52,121 bases of DNA from assembly GCA_021796415.1 (NCBI GenBank), contig JAJYJC010000005.1, positions 1 to 52,121 of the forward strand, in the 5' to 3' direction. The translations under genes were made by a program, and so were the position numbers. Each line of letters begins with the position of its first letter. Positions within the stretch are counted from its first letter, which is position 1. Positions 9,842 to 18,387 of the stretch are shown here, piece after piece. Source of the DNA: a bacterium (lineage in GTDB: Bacteria; Patescibacteriota; CPR2; UBA1875; JAJYID01). Under the pieces are notes generated by a model. It was not told the origin of the DNA, ran no database searches, and saw only the letters and a list, made by a program, of their open reading frames with translations.

Positions 9842-12106
9842 ATGATACTACTCGCAGTAACTATTACCATACTTCTAATAAATACCCTTCTGGGTTATTT
9901 GGTTTTGGTGAGAAACTATAAAAGCGGCAGCAACCTCATCTTCTTTCTGATAACCTTTGCCTTTTCTCTTCTGGGGCTTGTGAACTATATATCCATACGA
10001 GTTACCTCTCCGGATAGTATTCTACTATGGGCAAGATGGGTGATGGCCCTCGCCACTTTGCATACATTTCTTCTGGTTGTTTTTGCAAGCGTATTTCCGC
10101 AGAAAAAATTTCAGATAAACAAATTTCTAGCGGTATATCCAATATCATTTCTTGCAATTTTTGCCATGTCTCTTACCTCCTTGGTTTTTAAGGGGATTGA
10201 TGTTTCTGGCGGCAAAATTACGGTTATGCCCGGCAGCCTCATTCCGCTATACGGAGCCTGGGTTATTTTCTCGGTAGTTGCAGCCTTTATTATTCTGTTT
10301 AAAAAATATCGCCGTTCAGCAAATCGCCTCGAGAAATTACAACTGAAGTACATTATAGCGGGCTTAATAATTACATACACAACACTGTTTACCATGAACT
10401 TCATAATCGTTAATGTCTTTAAATACACAGACATCGTAAAGCTTACGCCTTTATTCACTTTGCCATTCATCTTCCTTTCTGCTTATGCCATCATTAAACA
10501 TCGCTTTATGGATATACGAATGGTGGCAGCGAGATCGGTTGTGTTTGCGGTACTCCTGTCTCTGATCGGCTTTATTTACACTTTTTCTATGCTCTGGACC
10601 GACCGCGTCATGTTTCCCACCTCTGGAAGCGTGCTAAGCGTTTGGCAAATTTTATTCAGGGCAGCTTTGACCTTATTTATTATTTTCTCTTTCCAGCCGC
10701 TAAAAAGGTGGATTGGAAAAAGAACAGATAGAATTTTCTTCAAACAATCTTATGACCCGGAAAAACTGCTGGACGAGCTATCCCACACCATGGCTTCGAG
10801 CATTGTCTTGATTGAACTGCTATTTAAAGTTATGAATATATTGATTGATAAGATGAAGGTTTCCAAAGGATTCTTTATCTTACTGAAGGATGGAGAAGTC
10901 TATACAACCCAAGGCATTGGTTATAAAAAGAATTTACGGGTAAACCCAAAAGACATTGAGGCTCTAACTCATGATGGCATATGTATATATGATGATCTGG
11001 AGGAGGGTTCGCATTTAAAGCAAATCTTGAAAAAATATGACGCCTACATTGCTCAGCCATTAAAAAACGATAACCGCATAACCGGAGTACTGCTTTTGGG
11101 GGATAAGAGTTCAGGCGACATATACTCCAAACAGGATATAAGAATATTTGAAATTATCGGTCCGCAGATATCGGTTGCCATTGAAAACGCTAAATCTTAT
11201 GAAGAGATTCAAAAATTTAATACCGTGCTCAGAAGCGAGGTGAAAAAAGCGACAAGCGAGCTCGAGACGGCAAACGAGAACTTAAGGGAGCTGGATAAAG
11301 CAAAAGACGAGTTTATTACCATGGCTTCCCATCAGTTAAGGACGCCGTTAACTGCAATTAAAGGATACCTTTCCATGCTGCTTGAGGGTGATGCCGGTGA
11401 GATAAAGGTGGGGCAGTACGAGTTTGTTGAAGAAGCCTACTCGGGAGCGACAAGAATGGTGGCATTGATAAATGACCTTTTGAATGTTTCCAGGATGGAA
11501 ACGGGAAAATTCTTCCTGGAGCCTACGGAATTTGAGCTGACGAAAATGGTTGAGGAAGAGATCAAACAGCTTGAGAAGACAGCAAGGGATAAGGGTCTAA
11601 AGGTTGTGTTTGAAGGGAGGGGAAAAATAAATCTCTATGCTGACGAAATGAAAGTAAGGCAAGTGGTTATGAACTTTATTGATAATGCCATTTACTACAC
11701 TCTGCAAGGCAAGATAAAAGTCAAGGCTTACAAGGAGGGTAAAAATGCATGTTTTGAAGTTACGGACAACGGCATCGGAGTTCCTAAAGAACAACAAAAA
11801 AACTTATTTACCAAATTTTATCGTGCCGAGAATGCACGTAGAACCAGGCCGGACGGGACGGGACTAGGGCTCTTTATGGCAAAGAAAGTGGTGGAGGATC
11901 ATAATGGAGAAATTATTTTTCATTCAGAAGAAGGGGTTGGGTCTACTTTTGGTTTTCGTCTGCCGATAGCAGCTAAGATTAAAAAACAAGACCACCTGGC
12001 CGAAGCGGCGAAAAATGTTGCTGCCGAAACAAAGGTGGCAGATGCTCCGCGGCAAGAAAAAGACGAGATAATCAAAAAGAATAAAGAAGCGGTTCCAACC
12101 TCCTAA
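9842..12106 (+). CDS. Sensor histidine kinase with N-terminal 7TM-type region, GAF-like domain, HisKA and HATPase
   Basis: Multiple N-terminal TM segments; ASHQLRTPLTAIKGYL (H box), DNAIYY, DNGIGVPKE, GTGLGLFMAKKVVE. Confidence 0.92.
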   Translation: MILLAVTITILLINTLLGYLVLVRNYKSGSNLIFFLITFAFSLLGLVNYISIRVTSPDSILLWARWVMALATLHTFLLVVFASVFPQKKFQINKFLAVYPISFLAIFAMSLTSLVFKGIDVSGGKITVMPGSLIPLYGAWVIFSVVAAFIILFKKYRRSANRLEKLQLKYIIAGLIITYTTLFTMNFIIVNVFKYTDIVKLTPLFTLPFIFLSAYAIIKHRFMDIRMVAARSVVFAVLLSLIGFIYTFSMLWTDRVMFPTSGSVLSVWQILFRAALTLFIIFSFQPLKRWIGKRTDRIFFKQSYDPEKLLDELSHTMASSIVLIELLFKVMNILIDKMKVSKGFFILLKDGEVYTTQGIGYKKNLRVNPKDIEALTHDGICIYDDLEEGSHLKQILKKYDAYIAQPLKNDNRITGVLLLGDKSSGDIYSKQDIRIFEIIGPQISVAIENAKSYEEIQKFNTVLRSEVKKATSELETANENLRELDKAKDEFITMASHQLRTPLTAIKGYLSMLLEGDAGEIKVGQYEFVEEAYSGATRMVALINDLLNVSRMETGKFFLEPTEFELTKMVEEEIKQLEKTARDKGLKVVFEGRGKINLYADEMKVRQVVMNFIDNAIYYTLQGKIKVKAYKEGKNACFEVTDNGIGVPKEQQKNLFTKFYRAENARRTRPDGTGLGLFMAKKVVEDHNGEIIFHSEEGVGSTFGFRLPIAAKIKKQDHLAEAAKNVAAETKVADAPRQEKDEIIKKNKEAVPTS

Positions 12107-12217
12107 CCCGTGATTTGTAGGAATTAACATAGCACGAGGGCTATTTTTTGTTTATGATGCGCTTAAATATTAATAATTTGCCCCGGTAAGGGCAAAGTAG
12201 ATGAAAAGGAGATTATT

Positions 12218-12406
12218 ATGCAGTTCTATAATGTGAAAAAGAGAGAAAAGGTAGAAATATCCGACGACCAGCTGAAAAAGACCGTATACACGGGTAAAAG
12301 CGGTCAGAAGAGATACGCTGTGCGCGCTGTCGATGACGATGGCACAAATCTGACGCGATTTGTTTCCAAGGATGATTACGATGCGCTAGATGCACCGGAA
12401 GAGTAG
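12218..12406 (+). CDS. Small hypothetical protein (62 aa)
   Basis: RBS-like aaaaggaga upstream, followed by a terminator. Confidence 0.65.
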   Translation: MQFYNVKKREKVEISDDQLKKTVYTGKSGQKRYAVRAVDDDGTNLTRFVSKDDYDALDAPEE

Positions 12407-12411
12407 AAAAG

Positions 12412-12437
12412 AAAAAAGCTTCTTTCGAAGCTTTTTT
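12412..12437. terminator. Bidirectional rho-independent terminator between the 62-aa ORF and rnpB
   Basis: aaaaaagcttctttcgaagctttttt hairpin with A/T flanks. Confidence 0.85.
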
Positions 12438-12442
12438 CAATT

Positions 12443-12823
12443 GCTCAAGTGAGTCTATAAGCCGGGTTCTGTTATCGATGACCATCTATCTATGCGTCCG
12501 GACCGCAGTTTTCAGCGCGAGCAACACTTTTCTAATCAAGAGCCATACCTTGCTTTCACAAAGTTAAGACACATTTTAGGAAAACTTTGGCCCACCGGAC
12601 TTGCACCAGGTAAGGTTTACCTCCATTTATCGTCGCCGATAAATGCTGTGGGCTCTTACCCCACTCTTTTCACCATCGCCGGCTAATTTGCATTAGCTTA
12701 GGCAGTTTTGTTTCTGTGGCACTAGCTCGGGCCTTTCGACCGGTCACATTTCGTGACTACCATGCTCTTTGGTGCCCGGACTTTCCTCCCCTTTTACAGG
12801 GTAGCCATCCGACTCACTCAAGC
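12443..12823 (-). ncRNA. rnpB: RNase P RNA, bacterial type A
   Basis: Reverse strand contains gggaggaaagtccgggca near the 5' end and acagaacccggcttatagactcac at the 3' end; P1 arms gcttgagtgagtc/gactcacttgagc. Confidence 0.93.
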
Positions 12824-12948
12824 TATGAGAATATACCACAAATTTCAGCTTAAATCAAGCATATTTTCCTTGAATTCTGCTGTTATTTTTGTTATAATTT
12901 CGTGGTATTTCATTACAAATTTCGAATTGTAAATTTCAAATTATTCCC

Positions 12949-13023
12949 GGCCCGTTCGTCTAGTGGTTAGGACGCCAGGTTTTCATCCTGGTAACAGGGG
13001 TTCGATTCCCCTACGGGCTACCA
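12949..13023 (+). tRNA. tRNA-Glu (anticodon TTC), CCA encoded
   Basis: ggcccgt...acgggct acceptor, ccagg-ttttcat-cctgg anticodon arm, aggggttcgattcccct T-arm, then acca. Confidence 0.95.
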
Positions 13024-14530
13024 ATGAAGATTTCTTGCCATCAAAAGTGGCATTTATACTATAAACAAGCCCTAAACGGGCGGTTCCAAAACCTACATTC
13101 TTTTTATATGAAACTCCCTCAGGAAAGACCAACTTTTGGAACCGAGGTTTTATTTTGTCTGGCATATCAAACCACTGCCTGCCTAAATCATCAATAAAGT
13201 GCATTGCATAGTTCAAAGCCCCCTCAATATCAAGCTGGTCTATTTTAGATTCATTTAATGAAATCTGTTCGGCAACAATTTCGTTATCAACCTCCGCCTT
13301 CCTAGTAAAAAACTCCTCTTTTGTATAAGAGCCATCTTCTCTCATTTCATATAAACGTTTTCTCTTTTTCTCTAGAAGATTTATTGCTTTTTGTATTCTT
13401 GCAGTTTCCGTTTGGTAAGCTTGACCCTTCTCTTGCCAAAAATCTAAGGCAGTTTCTTTGAATAGTTCTAGAAATTCGTTTTTAGGTGTTATAGTTCGGA
13501 GGTGTTTAATAAAATCCGCCTCAATGTCTTTTTTCGGCAATGACTTCCCATACATTGAGCATTCTTTATTATAGCAATGATAGTTAGCATATTTCCCGCC
13601 ATTGCCCCTTGAATAACTGCCCGTTAAAGTGTGCCCACATTCTCCGCAAAGGATAGTTCTTCTTAGAGCAAAGTCGGGATTAAACCTATGTCTTTTGAGT
13701 TTCAATTTTCCGCCACTTTTAAAGTAGGTAATCTTACCCATCTCTTCTTCGCTAATCATCGGTTTGTGCAAACCTCGTCTTTCTTCCTGAGTCCAAGGAT
13801 TTACAATAATGCCTGTATAAAATTTCAGATGTTTGCTTAGCATTTTGTCTACAAACTGCATGGAGGTCTCTTTGCCTCTGATTCTGGCAAGACCCCACTC
13901 GTCAAGTTTGCCAGTTAATTCTTTTTGTGAATATATGCCCTTTGAAAATTCCTTTAATGCCTTTTGAATAATAGGGAAAGATTGCTCGTCTGGCGGGTCT
14001 GGTCGTGTTTTCTTCTCACCATGCTTTTTAGAGTGAAGACATCTATATCCAGTGGGAGCTTTCCATGGATAAATACCTCTGTTGATTTGAGTCATCATTC
14101 CGTCGGTACACTGCCTTTTTCTTATAGCGTTTTCGTATTCTGAAGCTCCTGCAATGATTGTTTCAAAGAATTTACCAGTAGGGGAACTGTCAATCGGTTC
14201 CGTGACAGAGTGGAGAGTCGTGCCGTAATCTATAAGTATTTTTCTGACCGCAAAATGGTCTTCGGTATTTCTAGCAAAGCGGTTTAATCTTAGGACAATG
14301 AAAGCTTCCACATTTCCCTTATTTTTACGGCAATATTCAAGGGCATCTAAGAAAACCTTGCGATTATTCAGGCTTAAATCCTTTGCACTTTCACCTTCTT
14401 CCCGAAAAACAGATACCACTTCGATACCTTTTTCTTGACAATATTTTTTGCATACTTCTTCTTGGAACTCTAAAGATGTGCCTTCAACCTGCTCACCGCT
14501 TGAGACTCTTGTATAAATTATTCCTTTCAA
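12983..14530 (-). CDS. Large serine recombinase (resolvase + recombinase + zinc ribbon); C-terminus reads antisense into tRNA-Glu
   Basis: IIYTRVSSGEQVEGTSLEFQ, VLRLNRFARN, CGECGHTLTGSYSRG zinc ribbon; TTG start at 14530 after aaaggagc. Confidence 0.92.
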   Translation of the reverse strand: MKGIIYTRVSSGEQVEGTSLEFQEEVCKKYCQEKGIEVVSVFREEGESAKDLSLNNRKVFLDALEYCRKNKGNVEAFIVLRLNRFARNTEDHFAVRKILIDYGTTLHSVTEPIDSSPTGKFFETIIAGASEYENAIRKRQCTDGMMTQINRGIYPWKAPTGYRCLHSKKHGEKKTRPDPPDEQSFPIIQKALKEFSKGIYSQKELTGKLDEWGLARIRGKETSMQFVDKMLSKHLKFYTGIIVNPWTQEERRGLHKPMISEEEMGKITYFKSGGKLKLKRHRFNPDFALRRTILCGECGHTLTGSYSRGNGGKYANYHCYNKECSMYGKSLPKKDIEADFIKHLRTITPKNEFLELFKETALDFWQEKGQAYQTETARIQKAINLLEKKRKRLYEMREDGSYTKEEFFTRKAEVDNEIVAEQISLNESKIDQLDIEGALNYAMHFIDDLGRQWFDMPDKIKPRFQKLVFPEGVSYKKNVGFGTARLGLVYSINATFDGKKSSLVARRGIEPLLPG

Positions 14531-14550
14531 CTCGGCTCCTTTCTTTTAAA

Positions 14551-14648
14551 TAAACCAAAGAGGGACAACCCTGCTGTACACAGTTCCTCGCGGATACTGA
14601 ACAGGATTGCCCCTCAAAGGCAAAATCCGCGAAATTGAAACTGTGTAC
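14551..14648 (-). ncRNA. Candidate structured leader RNA, copy B, upstream of serine recombinase
   Basis: P1 gtacacagtt (14639-14648)/aactgtgtac (14576-14585), P2 tcgcggat/atccgcga, apex ttgcct..aggggcaa, 3' agggttgtccct; TATAAT with extended -10 TG at 14655-14660. Confidence 0.65.
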
Positions 14649-14680
14649 AATCTAATTATACCATTCTTGTCAAACTTTTG

Positions 14681-14946
14681 CTACCTAGCATTTAATTTTT
14701 CGAGTTCCCTTTGTACCAAACTATTCAAGTACCTTTTCCTATCCCGTACACTCGGGGATTCCTTAGTCAGTCCATAGAGCCTCTCAAACACCGCTAGACC
14801 AAGTTTGTTGTAGCTACTCAAGATAAAGTTCATGTTTTCTTCTCCTAGCTCTTGGGCAATCTCATAGCATCGGTACTCATCAGGTGACCCTGGCTCAAAC
14901 CCCCTTACTGGAATCTCTTTAAAAGATTTATTAATCATCGATGTTT
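14681..14946 (-). CDS. Small hypothetical protein of the element
   Basis: ORF listed to 15007; a likely start MINKSFKEIPVRG overlaps the stop of the upstream gene. Confidence 0.5.
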
Positions 14947-15491
14947 TCATTATCTTTTTCTTTATCCTTATTATTATTACAACTTCTGACTTGATTGGTT
15001 CCACCATCCATTGAAAAGCTTTCTATAAGAGCCTTTTTCCCTTCATTTAAGTTCTGACTAACAGACATCGGCTTAGTACTAACTTCTGACTCTAGAGGCT
15101 CCTGAGTTTTCTCTTCACCTCTGACTAAGTTGTCTTCAAAATATTTATCTAGCTTTTTGATTTTCTTATCGGGAAGGATAAAATCGCCAAAATGTATCTC
15201 AAATGAACCTCTGCACCCTCGACGGTCTTTGAACCATATCAACCTCTTCCTCTTTAATGACAACACTAACTTTTCGATGTAGTTGACTCCCTTAAGTTTT
15301 GGAAACAAGTCGCTTTTAATTGTCTCAAGGTTTGTTGTACAAATTCCATAAGCATTACAGGTTAGTCTAAGGTGGAGATAGAGTGTATATTCGTTCCTGT
15401 TTATCCCACCGTTCCTATATAAAGAAACAATATCTCGCTTATAGGCTATCCAGTTTTCTAGCTTTTCATCATCTAGTGATTCCTGTGTCAT
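14931..15491 (-). CDS. Hypothetical, replication-organizer-like N-terminus (helix-turn-helix type)
   Basis: MTQESLDDEKLENWIAYKRDIVSLYRNGGINRNEYTLYLHLRLTCNAYGICTTNLETIKSDLFPKLKGVNYIEKLVLSLKRKRLIWFKDR; family assignment is tentative. Confidence 0.5.
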   Translation of the reverse strand: MTQESLDDEKLENWIAYKRDIVSLYRNGGINRNEYTLYLHLRLTCNAYGICTTNLETIKSDLFPKLKGVNYIEKLVLSLKRKRLIWFKDRRGCRGSFEIHFGDFILPDKKIKKLDKYFEDNLVRGEEKTQEPLESEVSTKPMSVSQNLNEGKKALIESFSMDGGTNQVRSCNNNKDKEKDNENIDD

Positions 15492-15642
15492 TTTTCTTCT
15501 CCTTATTATAATTTTTATCTTCATTCCATTGCTCAAATATGATTTCAACAAGAGAACGCATAGAATCTCTTACTGTCTCTGCTTCTTCGTCAGTAATATG
15601 GGGGTTGCCTATCAGGCTCTTGGTGCGTTCAATACTCAGCAT
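15469..15642 (-). CDS. 57-aa small ORF not in the ORF track
   Basis: MLSIERTKSLIGNPHITDEEAETVRDSMRSLVEIIFEQWNEDKNYNKEKKNDTGITR; overlaps the start of the next gene. Confidence 0.5.
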   Translation of the reverse strand: MLSIERTKSLIGNPHITDEEAETVRDSMRSLVEIIFEQWNEDKNYNKEKKNDTGITR

Positions 15643-15643
15643 T

Positions 15644-15895
15644 TCATTGTCTTATGTTATAAATTCTGGTTTTTACTTCCTTGAGATAATTGAAATAGGT
15701 TAAGGCATCAACATTAAGCTGATGGTCAAAATAAAGTTTAAGGATGTCATTCAGCTGGTCATCCTTGTTAAAGGAAAATGTTGCCTTGCCCGAAATTTGC
15801 TTTGTAATATCGACTATCACGTAACCTTGGCATATGAGAGCCGTGCAAAGAGCAATATCAGTAGTTGTATATACACTATCTCCGTTCATTGCCAT
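15644..15895 (-). CDS. Small hypothetical protein (83 aa)
   Basis: ORF in tight minus-strand series. Confidence 0.5.
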   Translation of the reverse strand: MAMNGDSVYTTTDIALCTALICQGYVIVDITKQISGKATFSFNKDDQLNDILKLYFDHQLNVDALTYFNYLKEVKTRIYNIRQ

Positions 15896-16143
15896 TCTCC
15901 TTCCTCTACATACCTTAAGAGTGTGGGTTCAGTCCACGAGTGCAGTGCTCGTAAAAGGTCTTGTTTATTTGAGAAGTCTCCATCGTTATAAATTTTTTTT
16001 GTGTAATGTACTTTTAGGTAGGCACTTTTAAAATTTTTAAGCTCAGGGTTACGAGATATTTTGCTTTTTCGGGTCGGGTATAGGGATTTGGTCGTCCCGT
16101 CATTGCGAGTAATAGATAATGCGTACTTTGGCTTTATTTTCAT
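15886..16143 (-). CDS. Small hypothetical protein (85 aa)
   Basis: Preceded by aaaaggagaatt RBS; first gene of the minus-strand series. Confidence 0.55.
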   Translation of the reverse strand: MKIKPKYALSITRNDGTTKSLYPTRKSKISRNPELKNFKSAYLKVHYTKKIYNDGDFSNKQDLLRALHSWTEPTLLRYVEEGEWQ

Positions 16144-16216
16144 TTTTTAATTCTCCTTTTCAAAAGATTAGTATTGTCTATTTCGGTTTTTGGGAAAATT
16201 ATAAAAGAAAAAGTAG

Positions 16217-16240
16217 CCCTTGTTATTGAAGGGCTAAAAG
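16217..16240 (-). terminator. Rho-independent terminator downstream of the 272-aa gene
   Basis: Minus strand tagcccttcaataacaagggcta followed by ctttttctttt. Confidence 0.7.
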
Positions 16241-16272
16241 TTGCGTTTTCTAAGGGTTAATCTAGCTATACT

Positions 16273-17091
16273 TTAGGTCTTTTTTGACGATTTGGAGCGG
16301 TTTTTGACGATTAATCTTTCATAATCAATCTTTGGGAGATTCACTTCACTCTTCATCAGTAGCTTATCTGCCCCACAGACAGGGAAGAAATGAGGCTTTA
16401 ATTTTTTGTCAAACCCTGCCCTTCTAACAACCTCAGATAAATTATTGAGACCTTGTTGGTTGGGGTATGCATTATTTAAATCTTGTTTCGTCACAGTTTG
16501 ATTCAATTTATTATTAACCAAATAATTGAAAAGTAGGTCAGGAGCTAGCCCATCTCTAAGTGTTCTAAATAGGATATTTTGTTCCTTGGTTTGCATAAAT
16601 AATTTAGTCCCATCTTTATAAAGCTTGATGTGTACGGCTTGATGATTATCATTATTGTCACTTGAAAACTTTGGGGGTAATCTCTTAGCAAGAATCTGTC
16701 GTGTGAGCAATAACACGTCGGTATAATCCCAATGGGTGTAGCCAGTGCTATCTACCAGTTTCAAAACAATCGATGTTTTTACATTGTTATTTGCTGGCTC
16801 ATAGTCTCTTATACCAGTACCAATACAGTCGCCACTATATTTCTCAAATGTCATCAATTCAATTATTTGATGAGAGTGTAGCACTCTAATTATTCGCTCG
16901 ATTTCTTGCTGAGGTATTTTGATTTCTGATGCAGTTGGGATGTCAACAAATTCATTTTGAGTTAGTTCATAGGTATCTAGTATGAAACAAACTACTTTTT
17001 GCAAATTGTTAAGTCTGTTTATTGCTTGGATAGAACCAAGCCATTTATTAAGCTCTTTGGTTCTCCTTTGTATGTAACTTTCATTTTTCAT
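16273..17091 (-). CDS. Hypothetical protein with possible winged-helix region; candidate replication initiator/regulator
   Basis: 272 aa; YELTQNEFVDIPTASEIKIPQQEIERIIRVLHSHQIIEL resembles wHTH; sits next to iteron-like repeats. Confidence 0.5.
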   Translation of the reverse strand: MKNESYIQRRTKELNKWLGSIQAINRLNNLQKVVCFILDTYELTQNEFVDIPTASEIKIPQQEIERIIRVLHSHQIIELMTFEKYSGDCIGTGIRDYEPANNNVKTSIVLKLVDSTGYTHWDYTDVLLLTRQILAKRLPPKFSSDNNDNHQAVHIKLYKDGTKLFMQTKEQNILFRTLRDGLAPDLLFNYLVNNKLNQTVTKQDLNNAYPNQQGLNNLSEVVRRAGFDKKLKPHFFPVCGADKLLMKSEVNLPKIDYERLIVKNRSKSSKKT

Positions 17092-17141
17092 AATAATTTT
17101 AATTGTGTGTTGTGTTATGACAACTTAAATACAAAAATACT

Positions 17142-17291
17142 ACCTATTAACACTTTTTAATTGCCCATATTTATTATATTACATTCTCAACCACCTATAA
17201 ACAGATAAAAAAACACCTGTAAACTAGGAAAAATCACACCTATAAACGCATAAAAGTACTGTCTAAACAGAAAATAATCATACCTATTAAC
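17142..17291. repeat. Iteron-like array, core ACCTATAAAC
   Basis: Core copies end at 17151, 17202, 17224, 17247, 17268, 17291; the last five are spaced 21-23 bp. Confidence 0.75.
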
Positions 17292-17378
17292 TAAAAATAA
17301 TTAAAAGCTTAGAATTTAACCTCGTGTGTTGTATAGGGATTATCTTTGTTTTGTCTCGCCATTCCCCCAACGAAGTAA

Positions 17379-17406
17379 TTGCTTTTTATAAGGAAAAAAG
17401 TATAAT
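17379..17406 (+). promoter_or_regulatory. Promoter TTGCTT-16-TATAAT for leader RNA copy A
   Basis: ttgctttttataaggaaaaaagtataat. Confidence 0.6.
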
Positions 17407-17412
17407 ATAAGC

Positions 17413-17540
17413 GTCTAGACTAGCATAGATTGCAAATTCATTCTTCCGAGAGTGATTGCGCCTTATTTTAGGGCAATCACTCGATAAACAGGGCGCAATC
17501 CCTGCTGGTCTAGACACCTAGGGTGGTTGTCCTTTTTGTT
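17413..17540 (+). ncRNA. Candidate structured leader RNA, copy A, upstream of the membrane-protein operon
   Basis: P1 gtctagactagca (17413-17425)/tgctggtctagac (17503-17515), gattgc/gcaatc (17428/17495), gagtgattgc/gcaatcactc (17450/17473), then agggtggttgtccttttt. Confidence 0.65.
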
Positions 17541-17578
17541 TCAAAATGTGTTACATAGATAATCAAGAAAGAGGAAAA

Positions 17579-17806
17579 ATGAATAAGAAAACTATATTAT
17601 TAACGCTAATCATTCTTTTTTTCGGAATAGGTTTGTTCTATTGGTTTCAGATAAGACCAGGCAACATAAAACAACGATGCGATGCACAAGCAAATCAAGG
17701 TCTAAAAGATAACAATTTTGGTGTTAATCCAGGTATTTCCGACCCAGACAATGCTCGTGAATACAATGATTTCTTTCAAAAATGTCTACATGAAAAGGGA
17801 TTATAA
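17579..17806 (+). CDS. Small single-TM protein
   Basis: MNKKTILLTLIILFFGIGLFYWFQI; RBS gaggaaaa upstream; listed ORF starts earlier at 17546. Confidence 0.6.
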   Translation: MNKKTILLTLIILFFGIGLFYWFQIRPGNIKQRCDAQANQGLKDNNFGVNPGISDPDNAREYNDFFQKCLHEKGL

Positions 17807-17820
17807 TTTAATCTACTACT

Positions 17821-18381
17821 ATGGGAACAAGCATATTCGATTCAGAAGAAAAAATTGAAACCAAAAAGACAGATACACCTACTAGTTGGCATTACTGTCC
17901 AAAGTGTGGAGAGAAAATTAAGCAAGAGGCTAGTTTTTGTACTCAGTGCGGTTTTCAGATAGTGGAAAAGTCGGATACAACAAAAGATTTTCAAGCAGTT
18001 TCTAAGAAAAAAGCTCCCTCAAAAACGAAGGGCGTTATTTCGAGAGTTGTGGGAATCATATTTATACTAATTGCCATAGCCGTGGGAAGATACTTAGGTC
18101 AAACTTTGGGTATATTATATATTTTTCTACTAATACCAGGTTTAGCTGGTTATTACCTCCCCAAGTATTACATAAATAAGCCTAGATTCATTCGTTTCTT
18201 AGCCTGGTCGAATGTTATAACTTGGCTCTTACCATTCGCTGGTCTATATACTGCAATTTCAACACTTAAAACGGCTAGTAGCTCTAAGAAGAAGGTGAAG
18301 TATGAGACATTGGGCATCATTGGGTTATCACTGTCAGTCATTAACTGCTTATTGGGGGTTTATATATCAAGCCTAAAATAG
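17821..18381 (+). CDS. Zinc-ribbon membrane protein
   Basis: YCPKCGEKIKQEASFCTQCGF followed by several TM segments. Confidence 0.7.
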   Translation: MGTSIFDSEEKIETKKTDTPTSWHYCPKCGEKIKQEASFCTQCGFQIVEKSDTTKDFQAVSKKKAPSKTKGVISRVVGIIFILIAIAVGRYLGQTLGILYIFLLIPGLAGYYLPKYYINKPRFIRFLAWSNVITWLLPFAGLYTAISTLKTASSSKKKVKYETLGIIGLSLSVINCLLGVYISSLK

Positions 18382-18387
18382 AAAACT

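Noticed and set aside
12492-12686. ORF 12492..12686 + (64 aa)
   Set aside because: Lies inside rnpB on the opposite strand.
17142-17291. Possible CRISPR array (regularly spaced repeats)
   Set aside because: Repeat core is only ~10 bp with ~12 bp between, no cas genes; iterons fit better.
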